Origin: an uncultured bacterium
GTDB taxonomy: Bacteria > Bacillota > Clostridia > Christensenellales > HGM11417
NCBI GenBank assembly: GCA_905215695.1
Contig: CAJMQN010000004.1
Location: 110,965 to 174,964, forward strand
DNA length: 64,000 nucleotides
Direction of reading: 5' to 3'
Made by a program: the position numbers and the translations under genes. Positions 36,029-44,206 of the stretch are shown here, one piece after another (position 1 is the first letter of the stretch; the number at the start of each line of letters is the position of its first letter). Below the pieces are notes generated by a model that saw only the letters and a list, made by a program, of their open reading frames with translations, was not told the origin of the DNA and ran no database searches.

Positions 36029-37021
36029 ATGAACATTCAGGAAATCGCGGAACGGGCGGGCGTCTCCAAGGGGACGGTCTCCAAATATCTGAATCGGTCG
36101 GGATACGTCGGCAAGGCGACCGCGGCACGGATTCAGGCGGTCGTGGACGAAACGCACTACGCCCCGAGCCGGCTCGCGCAAGCGCTCTCCACGGGCGGAA
36201 GTCTCAAACTCGTGGGTCTCATCTGCTACGACGTCTGCGACCTCTACTACGCAAAGTGTGCGTCCGTGCTCGAACGGCGTCTGCGCGAAGCGGGATTCGA
36301 GATGATTCTCTCCTGTACGGGCAGGAGCGCGAAGGCGGTGCGCTCCGCGGTGGATTCCCTCGCGCGCAAGAATGTGGACGCGCTCATCTTCATCGGCTCG
36401 GTATTCATGGAAGAGCGCGGCGTCATCGAGGACGCCGCCAAGCGCTGTCCCTGTTTTCTCATCAACGCCAATCTCCCCGCCGAAAATGTTTACAGCTGTT
36501 ACTGCGACGACGGCGCGGCAGTGCAAAACGCGGCGGAATGTCTCCTTGCCGCGGGCAGAAAAAAGCTCCTGTATCTCTACGACGCGGAGACTTACGGCGC
36601 AGAGACGAAGATTCGGGGCTTTCTCCGCGCCCTGCCCGACCGCAGGGCGGCGGTCAAATGCGGGGGGGATTTTTCGGAGATGCTCGCAGTCCTTCCCCGT
36701 ATCCTCTCCGAACGGAAACCGGACGCCCTGCTCTGTTCCAACGACCTCATCGCGGCGGCGGTAGTCCGCGCGGCGGCAATGCTCGGACTGCGGATTCCAG
36801 ACGATCTCGCGGTCGTCGGGCACAACAACAGCGTCCTTTCGGAAACCTGTTCCCCCACCGTCACCAGCATCGACAACAGGGTCGAACAGCTCTCCGAACT
36901 CACCGCGGACAATCTTGTCAAACGCTTTCAAAATCAGCCTTTCGACAGCGAAATCCGCGTGGACGCGGAGCTTGTCCGGCGGGAAAGTTTTCCCGCAACC
37001 TCTTCCGAACAGACAAAATGA
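36029..37021 (+). CDS. LacI-family transcriptional regulator of hexuronate genes
   Basis: 330 aa. DNA-binding helices NIQEIAERAGVSKGTVSKYLNRSGYV at the N-terminus (residues 1-26 and hinge to 60, ending RLAQALSTGGS) and a periplasmic-binding-like sensor domain with LLCSNDLIAAAVVRAAAMLG and VVGHNNSVLSETCSPTVTSID (in parts). Placed between the palindromic operator and uxaC, it most likely represses both operons and is released by a uronate intermediate; KDG or tagaturonate are candidates. Confidence 0.92.
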   Translation: MNIQEIAERAGVSKGTVSKYLNRSGYVGKATAARIQAVVDETHYAPSRLAQALSTGGSLKLVGLICYDVCDLYYAKCASVLERRLREAGFEMILSCTGRSAKAVRSAVDSLARKNVDALIFIGSVFMEERGVIEDAAKRCPCFLINANLPAENVYSCYCDDGAAVQNAAECLLAAGRKKLLYLYDAETYGAETKIRGFLRALPDRRAAVKCGGDFSEMLAVLPRILSERKPDALLCSNDLIAAAVVRAAAMLGLRIPDDLAVVGHNNSVLSETCSPTVTSIDNRVEQLSELTADNLVKRFQNQPFDSEIRVDAELVRRESFPATSSEQTK

Positions 37022-37072
37022 TGTTGCCCTTCCGATGAGGAAAAAATCAACCCAACATCATATGAGGAAATC

Positions 37073-38455
37073 ATGAAATTTTTGGATGACAATCTTCTGC
37101 TCGACAGCGAGCTTGCGCAAGAACTCTACTCCGCCGCGAGGGAACTCCCCATCGTGGACTATCATTCCCATTTGAGTCCCCGCGAAATCGCCGAGGACAA
37201 ACGCTTTTTTAATCTCACCCAACTTTGGCTCTCGGGCGACCACTACAAATGGCGGCTCATGCGCAACTGCGGCGTTCCCGAGCGGCTCATCACAGGAGAC
37301 ACGCCCGACCGCGAAAAATTTATGGCGTTTTCTTCCGTTCTCCCCCTCTGTATCGGCAACCCCATCTATATCTGGTGCCACCTCGAACTCAAGACCTATT
37401 TCGGAATCACGCGCCCGTTAAACGTGGACACCGCCGCCGAAATCTACGCGCAGACCCAAAGGATGATGAAGGAGCGTCCCTACACGGCGCAAAACTTTAT
37501 CCGCAATTCCCGCGTCGAACTCCTCTGCACCACGGACGACCCGTTGGACGACCTCGCCTTTCACCGCGCGCTCGCCGAAAATCCAGCGCTCGGGTTTCAG
37601 GTTCGCCCCACCTATCGCCCGGACAAAATCCTGCACATTGAACTCCCCGCCTTTGTCTCCTATGCGCAGACCCTTACGGACAAAAACGAGCCTTCCCTCT
37701 CTGAAATCAAAGAGGCTCTTACCGCGCGATTGGATGATTTCCGTTCCTCGGGCTGTTTCGTGACCGACCATGCGCTCGACCGCTTTATCTATAAGGAAAA
37801 GAGCGAGGGGCAAATTTCCGAAATTCTTGCCGCCGCGCTCGCGGGGAAATCTCTGTCCGAAGAGGACGCCGAGGCATGGCAGACCCACATTCTCCTCTAT
37901 CTTGCGGAGGAATACGCAAAACGGGATATGGCGATGCAACTGCATTTCGACTGTCTGCGAAACAACAACAGGGCGATGTACGAGGCGCTCGGACCTGACA
38001 CGGGATTTGACTCCGCCAACGCCTCGCATGCGCCCTTGAAACTCGTCAGATTTTTGGACGCGCTCGCCGCCCGCGACAGTCTCCCCAAAATTATCGTCTA
38101 TTCCCTCGACCCGAACGCGGACAAACTCCTAAATACCGTCATTCATTGCTATCAGGGAAAATCCCGGGGCAGACTTCAGCACGGGAGCGCATGGTGGTTC
38201 AACGACACCAAGGGCGGCATGCGCGCCCACCTCGCCACCCTTTCGGAGTACGGCGTGCTCGGCAACTTTATCGGTATGCTCACGGACTCCCGAAGTTTTA
38301 CCTCCTACGTCCGGCACGACTATTTCCGGCGCATTCTCTGCAACCACCTCGCCGAATGCGTGCGCGCGGGCGAATATCCGGAGGACAAACGCGCGCTCCT
38401 CGCCCTCGTTTCCGGCATCTGTCACGACAACGCAAAGGAATATTTCGGAATATAA
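37073..38455 (+). CDS. uxaC: Glucuronate/galacturonate isomerase
   Basis: 460-aa amidohydrolase-fold isomerase that converts glucuronate to fructuronate and galacturonate to tagaturonate. Metal-site motif VDYHSHLSPREIAEDK near residue 28, the WRLMRNCGVPE segment, and HFDCLRNNNRAMYEALG later on. It follows the regulator by 51 bases; a 9-bp inverted repeat ATGATGTTG / CAACATCAT (37018-37026, 37053-37061) lies in the gap. RBS ATGAGGAAA. Opens the uxaC-uxaB-uxaA-kdgK-kdgA pathway. Confidence 0.96.
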   Translation: MKFLDDNLLLDSELAQELYSAARELPIVDYHSHLSPREIAEDKRFFNLTQLWLSGDHYKWRLMRNCGVPERLITGDTPDREKFMAFSSVLPLCIGNPIYIWCHLELKTYFGITRPLNVDTAAEIYAQTQRMMKERPYTAQNFIRNSRVELLCTTDDPLDDLAFHRALAENPALGFQVRPTYRPDKILHIELPAFVSYAQTLTDKNEPSLSEIKEALTARLDDFRSSGCFVTDHALDRFIYKEKSEGQISEILAAALAGKSLSEEDAEAWQTHILLYLAEEYAKRDMAMQLHFDCLRNNNRAMYEALGPDTGFDSANASHAPLKLVRFLDALAARDSLPKIIVYSLDPNADKLLNTVIHCYQGKSRGRLQHGSAWWFNDTKGGMRAHLATLSEYGVLGNFIGMLTDSRSFTSYVRHDYFRRILCNHLAECVRAGEYPEDKRALLALVSGICHDNAKEYFGI

Positions 38456-38458
38456 CAG

Positions 38459-38488
38459 AAAAGCCCCCGACAATCGCCGGAGGCTTTT
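38459..38488. terminator. Bidirectional terminator between uxaC and sigF
   Basis: AAAAGCC(C)CCG / CCGGAGGCTTTT hairpin with T tracts in both directions. Confidence 0.88.
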
Positions 38489-38493
38489 CTTTT

Positions 38494-39228
38494 CTATTGC
38501 TTGACGTCCGTCATCTTTTCCTTGATTTTGGCGAGAATCTTGACTTCGAGCCGGGAGACTTGCACCTGCGAAACTCCCATTTCACGAGCGATTTCGCTCT
38601 GCGTCATATCCCTGAAATAGCGAAGAATGACAATCTTCTTTTCGCGCGCATCAAGTTCGTTGATGACGTCCTTTAACAGGAGTTTATTGACGACGTCCTC
38701 CCCGCTCTCCTTTGCGGCGAGCTTTTCGATATAGCTTTTGGACTTCTCGTCCTGATCGTCGGTGCGGTCATAGATAGAAATGGGGAGTTTTGCGCTGTCC
38801 ATCGCGAACAGGACGTCCGAGGTCTCCACGCCGAAGTGCTCGGCAATCTCCTCCACCGTAGGTTCGCGTTCGCTCTCGCCGCGGAAACTCTCGATATAGC
38901 GGTTGATTTTCACGGAGAGAACCTTTAATGAGCGCGACACTTTGATATATCCGTCGTCCCGAAGAAACCGTTTGATTTCGCCGGCAATCATGGGTACGGC
39001 ATAGGTGGAAAATTTCACCTCGAATTTGGTGTCGAAATTATTGATTGCCTTGATAAAACCCATCGAAGCGAGCTGAAAGAGGTCGTCGTATTCCACGCCC
39101 TTGTTGCGGTAACGGTTGATAATACTCTTCAAAAGCGGGGTATTCTCGACGAGGAGCGTCTCCTTCGCCGCGCCGTCCCCCTGCTTTGCGAGCGCGATCA
39201 GCCGCAGAGTCTCTGATTGTTCGAGCAT
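38494..39228 (-). CDS. sigF: Forespore sigma factor SigF
   Basis: 244-aa sigma-70 family protein. Region 2 NRYRNKGVEYDDLFQLASMGFIKA and KFSTYAVPMIAGEIKRFLRD (in parts), region 3 around EPTVEEIAEHFGV, and region 4 KKIVILRYFRDMTQSEIA with MGVSQVQVSRLE. It is the third gene of spoIIA and directs the first forespore genes. Confidence 0.97.
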   Translation of the reverse strand: MLEQSETLRLIALAKQGDGAAKETLLVENTPLLKSIINRYRNKGVEYDDLFQLASMGFIKAINNFDTKFEVKFSTYAVPMIAGEIKRFLRDDGYIKVSRSLKVLSVKINRYIESFRGESEREPTVEEIAEHFGVETSDVLFAMDSAKLPISIYDRTDDQDEKSKSYIEKLAAKESGEDVVNKLLLKDVINELDAREKKIVILRYFRDMTQSEIAREMGVSQVQVSRLEVKILAKIKEKMTDVKQ

Positions 39229-39238
39229 TCTTCACCGC

Positions 39239-39661
39239 CTACTTCGTGCTGAAATTTTTCGTAATGCGGACAACAGTCCCCTTCGGCGAATTTTTGGTGA
39301 CCGAGAGGCTGTCCGAAAATGCCTCCATGATCGTAAATCCCATGCCGCTCCTGTCCTCGTCGGGACGGGTGGTAAACATGGGCTGAAGCGCCTCTTCGAT
39401 ATCCTCGATTCCCTTTCCCTCGTCAGCGATCTCGAGCGTAAGGAGATTGCCGTCCACTTCCGCAGAGAGCCGCACCTCCCCATCGCCGCCCTCATAGGCG
39501 TGCACGATACAGTTTGTGACAGCCTCGGAGACAACGGTCTTGATGTCGTTGAGCTGCTCGATGGTGGGATTGAGCTGTAGGCAGAAGGAAGCGACGACGC
39601 TCCTTGCGAAGGATTCGTTGACGGATTTTGCGCTGAAGGTCAGGCTCATCTTATTTTTCAT
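39239..39661 (-). CDS. spoIIAB: Anti-sigma-F factor SpoIIAB
   Basis: 140-aa GHKL-fold kinase that holds SigF and phosphorylates SpoIIAA. ATP-binding motifs TVVSEAVTNCIVHAYEG (N box), EIADEGKGIEDIEEAL (G1) and DRSGMGFTIMEAFSD (G2) are clear. Ten bases from sigF. Confidence 0.97.
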   Translation of the reverse strand: MKNKMSLTFSAKSVNESFARSVVASFCLQLNPTIEQLNDIKTVVSEAVTNCIVHAYEGGDGEVRLSAEVDGNLLTLEIADEGKGIEDIEEALQPMFTTRPDEDRSGMGFTIMEAFSDSLSVTKNSPKGTVVRITKNFSTK

Positions 39662-39667
39662 TGCGGG

Positions 39668-39991
39668 TTACTCCTCGATATAATTTGAAGTTTTGGGCAT
39701 GAGCTCATAGAGCCGCGCCATGGTAAAAATCTTGTCGGCGGTACTGCTCGGATTGAGAATAAAGACGGGAATACCGCGGCTTTTGAGCTGTTTGTACCTG
39801 CCTATCATGAGCCCGATTCCGGTGCTGTCCATAAAGGTGACCTGAGAGAGGTCGAAGATGACCTTCGCCATATCCTGTTCGGAAAAGAGCTTGTCGAGAT
39901 TTGGGCGCAGGTAGCCTGCGGCGTACTCGTCAATTTCGCCCGACAGGTTGATAATCAGGCATCTGTTGAGCATGGAATAGGAAATATTCAT
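39668..39991 (-). CDS. spoIIAA: Anti-anti-sigma factor SpoIIAA
   Basis: 107-aa STAS protein. The phosphorylated serine is in FMDSTGIGLMIGRYKQL; the opening is MNISYSMLNRCLIINLSGEID. ATG 39991 with GGAGG is chosen over an earlier in-frame ATG. No convincing sigma-H promoter could be picked out between it and the tRNA promoter. Confidence 0.96.
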   Translation of the reverse strand: MNISYSMLNRCLIINLSGEIDEYAAGYLRPNLDKLFSEQDMAKVIFDLSQVTFMDSTGIGLMIGRYKQLKSRGIPVFILNPSSTADKIFTMARLYELMPKTSNYIEE

Positions 39992-40151
39992 ACCAATCCT
40001 CCGTAAGAATCTTGTTTCTTCATTGTAGCAAAACACAGAGCGCGATTTATCGGAGGGTTTGTCAAAAAGGCGAATATTTTGACAGGTTTGCTGCTCACGG
40101 GGAATGAACAAAAAAAGCCGAAACTTTTTTCAAAATTGTTTGAATAATTTG

Positions 40152-40180
40152 TTGACATTTTTCGGGTTTTATAGTATATT
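40152..40180 (+). promoter_or_regulatory. Promoter of the tRNA operon
   Basis: TTGACA (40152-40157), 17 bases, TATATT (40175-40180), 33 bases before the first tRNA. Confidence 0.88.
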
Positions 40181-40213
40181 TTTATAGCGCCTGAAAAAAG
40201 CGGTCAAATGCTT

Positions 40214-40289
40214 CGGGGTGTAGCGCAGTTGGTAGCGCACGTGGTTTGGGACCATGGGGTCGCAAGTTCGAGTCTTGTCACCCCGACCA
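40214..40289 (+). tRNA. tRNA-Pro (TGG)
   Basis: Acceptor CGGGGTG/CACCCCG, anticodon TGG in TTTGGGA, encoded CCA. Confidence 0.97.
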
Positions 40290-40299
40290 ATCAAAATTT

Positions 40300-40376
40300 G
40301 GGCCTTTAGCTCAGTTGGTCAGAGCAGTCGGCTCATAACCGATCGGTCCGCGGTTCAAGTCCGTGAAGGCCCACCA
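40300..40376 (+). tRNA. tRNA with CAT anticodon (Met, or Ile2 after lysidine modification)
   Basis: Acceptor GGGCCTT/AAGGCCC, anticodon loop CTCATAA, encoded CCA. CAT anticodons serve initiator Met, elongator Met or AUA-reading Ile2; the sequence alone does not settle this. Confidence 0.95.
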
Positions 40377-40400
40377 CTCTTTAAAACCAAAACCGTTTAT

Positions 40401-40477
40401 GGCCTGGTAGTTCAGTCGGTTAGAACGCTAGCCTGTCACGCTAGAGGTCGAGGGTTCGAGCCCCTTCCAGGTCGCCA
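40401..40477 (+). tRNA. tRNA-Asp (GTC)
   Basis: Acceptor GGCCTGG/CCAGGTC, anticodon GTC, encoded CCA. Confidence 0.97.
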
Positions 40478-40525
40478 AAACCGAACAAGACTTACCTTGT
40501 TGGTAAGTCTTGTTCAAAACATTAA

Positions 40526-40601
40526 GCCTTGGTAGCTCAGTCGGTAGAGCAGGGGACTGAAAATCCCCGTGTCGGTGGTTCAATTCCGCCCCAAGGCACC
40601 A
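40526..40601 (+). tRNA. tRNA-Phe (GAA)
   Basis: Acceptor GCCTTGG/CCAAGGC, anticodon GAA in ACTGAAAAT, encoded CCA. It is the expected partner of the TTC specifiers at 13658 and 28698. Confidence 0.97.
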
Positions 40602-40637
40602 CCCCGAGTGGGGAAGGACTCCCCCATTTCTTAATCC

Positions 40638-40712
40638 GCTGGTGTAGCTCAATGGTAGAGCAACTGATTTGTAATCAGTAGGTTGCGGGTTCGAGTCCCA
40701 TCACCAGCTCCA
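40638..40712 (+). tRNA. tRNA-Thr (TGT)
   Basis: Acceptor GCTGGTG/CACCAGC, anticodon TGT in ATTTGTAAT, encoded CCA. Confidence 0.97.
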
Positions 40713-40729
40713 CTCAAACAACTTCATAT

Positions 40730-40813
40730 GGGAGGTTTCCCGAGTGGCCAAAGGGGACAGACTGTAAATCTGCTGCATTTGCTTCCGTGGTTCGAATCCA
40801 CGACCTCCCACCA
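40730..40813 (+). tRNA. tRNA-Tyr (GTA)
   Basis: 84 bases with a long variable arm, acceptor GGGAGGT/ACCTCCC, anticodon GTA, encoded CCA. Confidence 0.97.
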
Positions 40814-40818
40814 CCTAA

Positions 40819-40864
40819 AACCTAAAACGAACCACAAAGTAAGTGTTCGGGTTAGGTTTTTTCT
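40819..40864 (+). terminator. Terminator of the tRNA operon
   Basis: AACCTAA..CGAAC / GTTCG..TTAGGTT hairpin followed by six T residues. The tRNA operon is therefore complete and the foreign DNA begins after it. Confidence 0.9.
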
Positions 40865-40985
40865 TTTGCCGTTTTTGCTCTGCATTGTGCCGTATAACGC
40901 CGCCATATTGCCGATATAACGCTTCTCGGTTGTTCGGCGGCAAATTGTATCAATCACGCGCAAACGGCGGTTTATGCCGCGAAAG

Positions 40986-41108
40986 GCTATTGACGTGAGA
41001 AAGGCGTGTGGTAGGCTATTTGCCAACGGCAAACAAAAAGCCCCTTGGGGCGTTTGGTCTTGGCTCTTTGCCTAAATACCGCACGCCGCAGAGGCTCACG
41101 TCAATAGC
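40986..41108. repeat. Nested inverted repeat at the recombinase side of the element
   Basis: Outer arms GCTATTGACGTGAG (40986-40999) and its exact complement (41095-41108); inner arms GGCGTGTGGTA / TACCGCACGCC with one mismatch; centre CAAAC..GCCCC/GGGGCGTTTG. The 327 bases between tRNA-Tyr and the recombinase contain nothing else recognisable apart from the tRNA terminator. Confidence 0.8.
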
Positions 41109-41140
41109 ACCGTGGAATAAATAGCCGTTTGGTTATCGGC

Positions 41141-42652
41141 TTATATGTAAATTTCAATCACAAATTCGAGTTTCGTTATATTTGCTCTATGCGGCACTTT
41201 GTATGCAAGTTTAACCGTTTTCGAGCATAAAGAAAAGCCCCGACGGCTTTCATCGCTATCGGGACTTACTTTAATCGGGGCATTGAATTGTATTTCAATT
41301 CTATCGTCGTAAAGTGTTATTTGCTTTACAAGATAGTTTATTAAGAGTTTCGGCTCTAACGCTAACGCTTGTATGTAAAATGCTTTTATTTGGTCTTTAT
41401 CGAGCATTACGGCAGTTTTGCTCTTTTCAATGGCTATTTGCTTTTCGAGTTCGCTCTGACGGGTTTCGAGTTCGCGCATACGTTTCATAACCGTGTTCGT
41501 CGTACCGCCGTTTTCAATAGCGGTCATAATGTTTTGTATGGCGTTTTCCGTTTGCCGTTGCTCTTTGAGTAGCAAGTTCAAAACGATATTTGCTTGCGCT
41601 TGGCGTTCTTGCTCTTGCATTAAGCCGTTTACAATGTAGTCAAGATTATTCGTCTTTTGTATTTGCTCAATGACACTTTCAAGCACAATATTTTCGAGTA
41701 TATCTTTTCTAATCGCTTGCTTATGGCAATCGTTTAACTTTTGTTTACGCCCACGGCATTTGTAGTAATATTTTCTTTCGCCTTGGCGTGATGTACCGTT
41801 ATCGCCTACGATAGATTTACCGCAATAACCGCATTTTATTTTATCTTTAAGTAAATATGTTATTTCGTCGCTGCGCTTGCCGTACTTGTTGCAATTTATT
41901 TTGCTGCGGACTTTATCGAAAGTTTCTTGCGGTACGATTTGGGGATAGATATTATCAAACACTTCGCCGTTATAGTGGTATATTCCCGAATAACGCTCGT
42001 TCTTTAAGATTTTATATACCGTATTTCTTACGAACGGCTTTCCGTCGTATAAAATACCTTTTGCGGTTAGATTTGCGATTATGTCTTTTACATATACGCC
42101 TATGGAATACTGCTCGTAAATGTAACGGACTATCTCGGCTTCTTCGGGTATAATGACGGCTTTTTTATTTTCGTTCTTATATCCGTATGGTATTTTACCG
42201 CCTGTAAGATTGCCTTTGCGGCGGCTTTCGTTATTGCCGCGCCGTATCTTCTGCGAAAGTTCTGCGGAATAGTATTCGGCATAGCCTTCGAGCATACTTT
42301 CAAAGATAATGCCTTCGGGCGTGTCTGGTACAAACTCCGTTGCAGATACGACTTTAACGCCGTTGTCTTTCAGCGTTTTCTTGTGCATAGCCGTTTCGTA
42401 CTTATTACGCGAAAAGCGGTCAAACTTATACACAAGCACCATACTGAACGCTCTTTTCGCACTGTCTTTTATCATACGCTGGAAATCGGGACGGTTGTCG
42501 TTCGTACCCGTCATAGCGCGGTCGATATAGGTATCGAGTATAAGTATATCGTGGCTCTTGGCGTACTCCGTACATACGCGCAACTGTCCGTCAATGCTTT
42601 GCTCGGTTTGACTGTCGCTTGAATAGCGACAATAGATGACTGCTGTTTTCAT
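41141..42652 (-). CDS. Large serine recombinase
   Basis: 503-aa site-specific recombinase. Resolvase domain (residues 1-145) with YCRYSSDSQ, Ser11 being the likely nucleophile, and VYKFDRFSRN; recombinase domain (about 165-270) with GGKIPYGYK and YKILKNERYSGIY; zinc ribbon CGYCGKS..KYYYKCRGRKQ..C (about 290-330); coiled-coil tail (about 345-420). Such enzymes integrate and excise elements without host factors. Codon use is AT-rich. RBS AAAGGAGA. Confidence 0.94.
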   Translation of the reverse strand: MKTAVIYCRYSSDSQTEQSIDGQLRVCTEYAKSHDILILDTYIDRAMTGTNDNRPDFQRMIKDSAKRAFSMVLVYKFDRFSRNKYETAMHKKTLKDNGVKVVSATEFVPDTPEGIIFESMLEGYAEYYSAELSQKIRRGNNESRRKGNLTGGKIPYGYKNENKKAVIIPEEAEIVRYIYEQYSIGVYVKDIIANLTAKGILYDGKPFVRNTVYKILKNERYSGIYHYNGEVFDNIYPQIVPQETFDKVRSKINCNKYGKRSDEITYLLKDKIKCGYCGKSIVGDNGTSRQGERKYYYKCRGRKQKLNDCHKQAIRKDILENIVLESVIEQIQKTNNLDYIVNGLMQEQERQAQANIVLNLLLKEQRQTENAIQNIMTAIENGGTTNTVMKRMRELETRQSELEKQIAIEKSKTAVMLDKDQIKAFYIQALALEPKLLINYLVKQITLYDDRIEIQFNAPIKVSPDSDESRRGFSLCSKTVKLAYKVPHRANITKLEFVIEIYI

Positions 42653-42681
42653 TTGAGAAATCTCCTTTTAGATTGAATTTT

Positions 42682-42839
42682 ATTTTGTCTTTCGACGGGA
42701 GCGATCATAAACGGAAGCGCAAAAATCTTTACGCATACAAGGCTTTCCGTTCGGTTTTGCAAGGGTTGCGCAAGCAATGCACTTTACCCTTGCGAAAACG
42801 TGCGCTTTCGTTTACGCTCCGCCGGTCGAAAGGCAAAAT
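42682..42839. repeat. Long imperfect inverted repeat between rep and recombinase (origin-like)
   Basis: Left arm ATTTTGTCTTTCGAC..AAACGGAAGCGC (42682-42720) pairs with the right arm GCGCTTTCGTTTACGC..GTCGAAAGGCAAAAT (42802-42839). Inside is a second hairpin GCAAGGGT (42759-42766) / ACCCTTGC (42786-42793). It fills the whole 190-base gap and touches the rep stop codon. A replication origin or transfer site is a reasonable guess. Confidence 0.78.
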
Positions 42840-42842
42840 AAT

Positions 42843-43727
42843 TTAGTTGGCTGTGGGCATTTGCGCTAATACTTCGGGCGTGGCTTTGCCCCTAACTACG
42901 CCGTCGCCGTCAATGCAAGTGAAATCGTCGAATAAAATCACTTTCTTATCGTCAATTCCCGTCGGGCAAACAATATCTTCGTCGAGAATACTGCTCTTTA
43001 TGTAGGTGGGTAAATCACCGCCGTAAACAAGCCGTTCGCCGCTTTTCTCTATATATTTGAGTAGATATTTAACCGAACGCTCTACGTTCTTTTCGCAAAT
43101 ATCTTTGAAATCGTTTCTGCCGAATTTATTTAGAAAATGCGTATTTTGAAAAGTGGTCTGCTTGCGGTGCTTTCGGGTGTCGTAATCGGTTATTTGTTCG
43201 AGCGTTCCTATCATTGCATTTTCTGGTATAACGAATATTCCGTGAAAGTGTAGCCGTCCCGTATCTTTTCCGCGCTCCCATACGCCTATATATTTCCACT
43301 CTTTACGGCTGACAAGGTGTTTCAACGTGTTTTGTAGCGTTTTCTTAAAACTTTCTTCGGTATGCTTGTTTCCGTCGAAAGTAAAAGTTATAAAGTAATT
43401 CCACTGTTGCAAGCGGACTTTACGCCATAGCCGCGTATAGCGTTTTGCGGCGTTGGTTTTCTTGCGTTCAATGTTTTGCTCGGTATATGCCTTTGCTTGC
43501 TCGGCTGTTTCAAATTCGCCTTGCAATCTCTCGGCGATATACTTTTTGCGTTCGCGTTTGGGTAACGACATACTTTCTGTGTACGCTGTTTCAAACGCTT
43601 GCTTTTTGGTGTCTTGGGTTGTTGCTTTCGGCGGCTGTTTCTTATGCTTTCCGCTCGTAAAGTTTTCGGGCGGTATGGCAATAAAATGATTGCCGTCGTT
43701 ATAGATTTTTGCGTCCTTAATGGGCAT
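42843..43727 (-). CDS. Replication initiator, HUH endonuclease type
   Basis: 294-aa Rep-like protein. An N-terminal basic region is followed by motif 1 NYFITFTFDGN, the metal-binding motif 2 GRLHFHGIFVIP (H-F-H in the place of HUH), and motif 3 SVKYLLKYIEKSG with candidate catalytic tyrosines. These are the three motifs of rolling-circle initiators. The C-terminal 60 residues are acidic and unassigned. RBS AAAGGAGAA before ATG 43727. Together with the recombinase it suggests an element that replicates as a circle after excision. Confidence 0.85.
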   Translation of the reverse strand: MPIKDAKIYNDGNHFIAIPPENFTSGKHKKQPPKATTQDTKKQAFETAYTESMSLPKRERKKYIAERLQGEFETAEQAKAYTEQNIERKKTNAAKRYTRLWRKVRLQQWNYFITFTFDGNKHTEESFKKTLQNTLKHLVSRKEWKYIGVWERGKDTGRLHFHGIFVIPENAMIGTLEQITDYDTRKHRKQTTFQNTHFLNKFGRNDFKDICEKNVERSVKYLLKYIEKSGERLVYGGDLPTYIKSSILDEDIVCPTGIDDKKVILFDDFTCIDGDGVVRGKATPEVLAQMPTAN

Positions 43728-43770
43728 TGTGGTTTTCTCCTTTTTTTGTTAGATTTTTGAGTAAAAGAAA

Positions 43771-43820
43771 AAACGGGCAAAGATACAAAACAATACACTT
43801 GTTCCGTACTTTGCCCGTTT
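43771..43820 (-). terminator. Terminator or attenuator in front of rep
   Basis: Perfect 12-bp arms AAACGGGCAAAG / CTTTGCCCGTTT followed on the minus strand by a U-rich run, ending about 44 bases before the rep start. Confidence 0.85.
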
Positions 43821-43925
43821 CGTGCGGCGCGTTCCTTTTTTATTCGGAAATCTTTTACGCTCGCTTTTTTGGCTGTACAATCATACAATACGCCTATTCG
43901 TTAAGCCGATATATTCAATTTTCGT

Positions 43926-43997
43926 GGGGCGTCGTGGCACGTTGCGCCCCTAACCATACATACATTTAATTTGAGTTGTCGTAGCACGTTGCAACTC
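43926..43997. repeat. Pair of 25-nt hairpins with conserved loop and different stems
   Basis: Hairpin 1 (43926-43950): stem GGGGCG/CGCCCC, loop TCGTGGCACGTTG. Hairpin 2 (43973-43997): stem GAGTTG/CAACTC, loop TCGTAGCACGTTG. Stems share almost no sequence yet both pair perfectly; loops differ at one base. This looks like selection for structure plus loop sequence, as expected for a protein- or Rep-binding site in RNA or single-stranded DNA. Confidence 0.8.
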
Positions 43998-44020
43998 CGC
44001 CGATACATAAATACAATACG

Positions 44021-44158
44021 CTAATTTTCTTTTTTTTCTTTTGCTAATTCCAAAACTCTTTGATACAGCGTTTCAAAGAATAAATGCCGTTCGCTGTCCG
44101 TCAATGCCGATATATTAGGCTCGCCGATTGCAATCACTTCGAGTTCGGTTTTGAGCAT
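44021..44158 (-). CDS. 45-residue protein of the element, unknown function
   Basis: Begins MLKTELEVIAIGEPN and ends LELAKEKKEN; acidic-basic, no membrane segment. The ribosome site AAAGGAGGTGT is near perfect, the main reason to believe it. It precedes the paired hairpins and the terminator ahead of rep. Perhaps a small copy-control or accessory protein, but nothing in the sequence shows this. Confidence 0.6.
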   Translation of the reverse strand: MLKTELEVIAIGEPNISALTDSERHLFFETLYQRVLELAKEKKEN

Positions 44159-44206
44159 TTTCCACACCTCCTTTTTGCGTTTTTAGGGGCAAAATAAAAT
44201 ACCCCT

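Noticed and set aside
39992..40151. Sigma-H promoter expected before spoIIAA
   Set aside because: No pairing of AGGAWWW and GAAT at proper spacing could be found by eye, so none is listed.
43388..43888. 166-aa minus-strand frame overlapping rep
   Set aside because: Runs in another frame through rep and through the terminator upstream of it; lacks a ribosome site.
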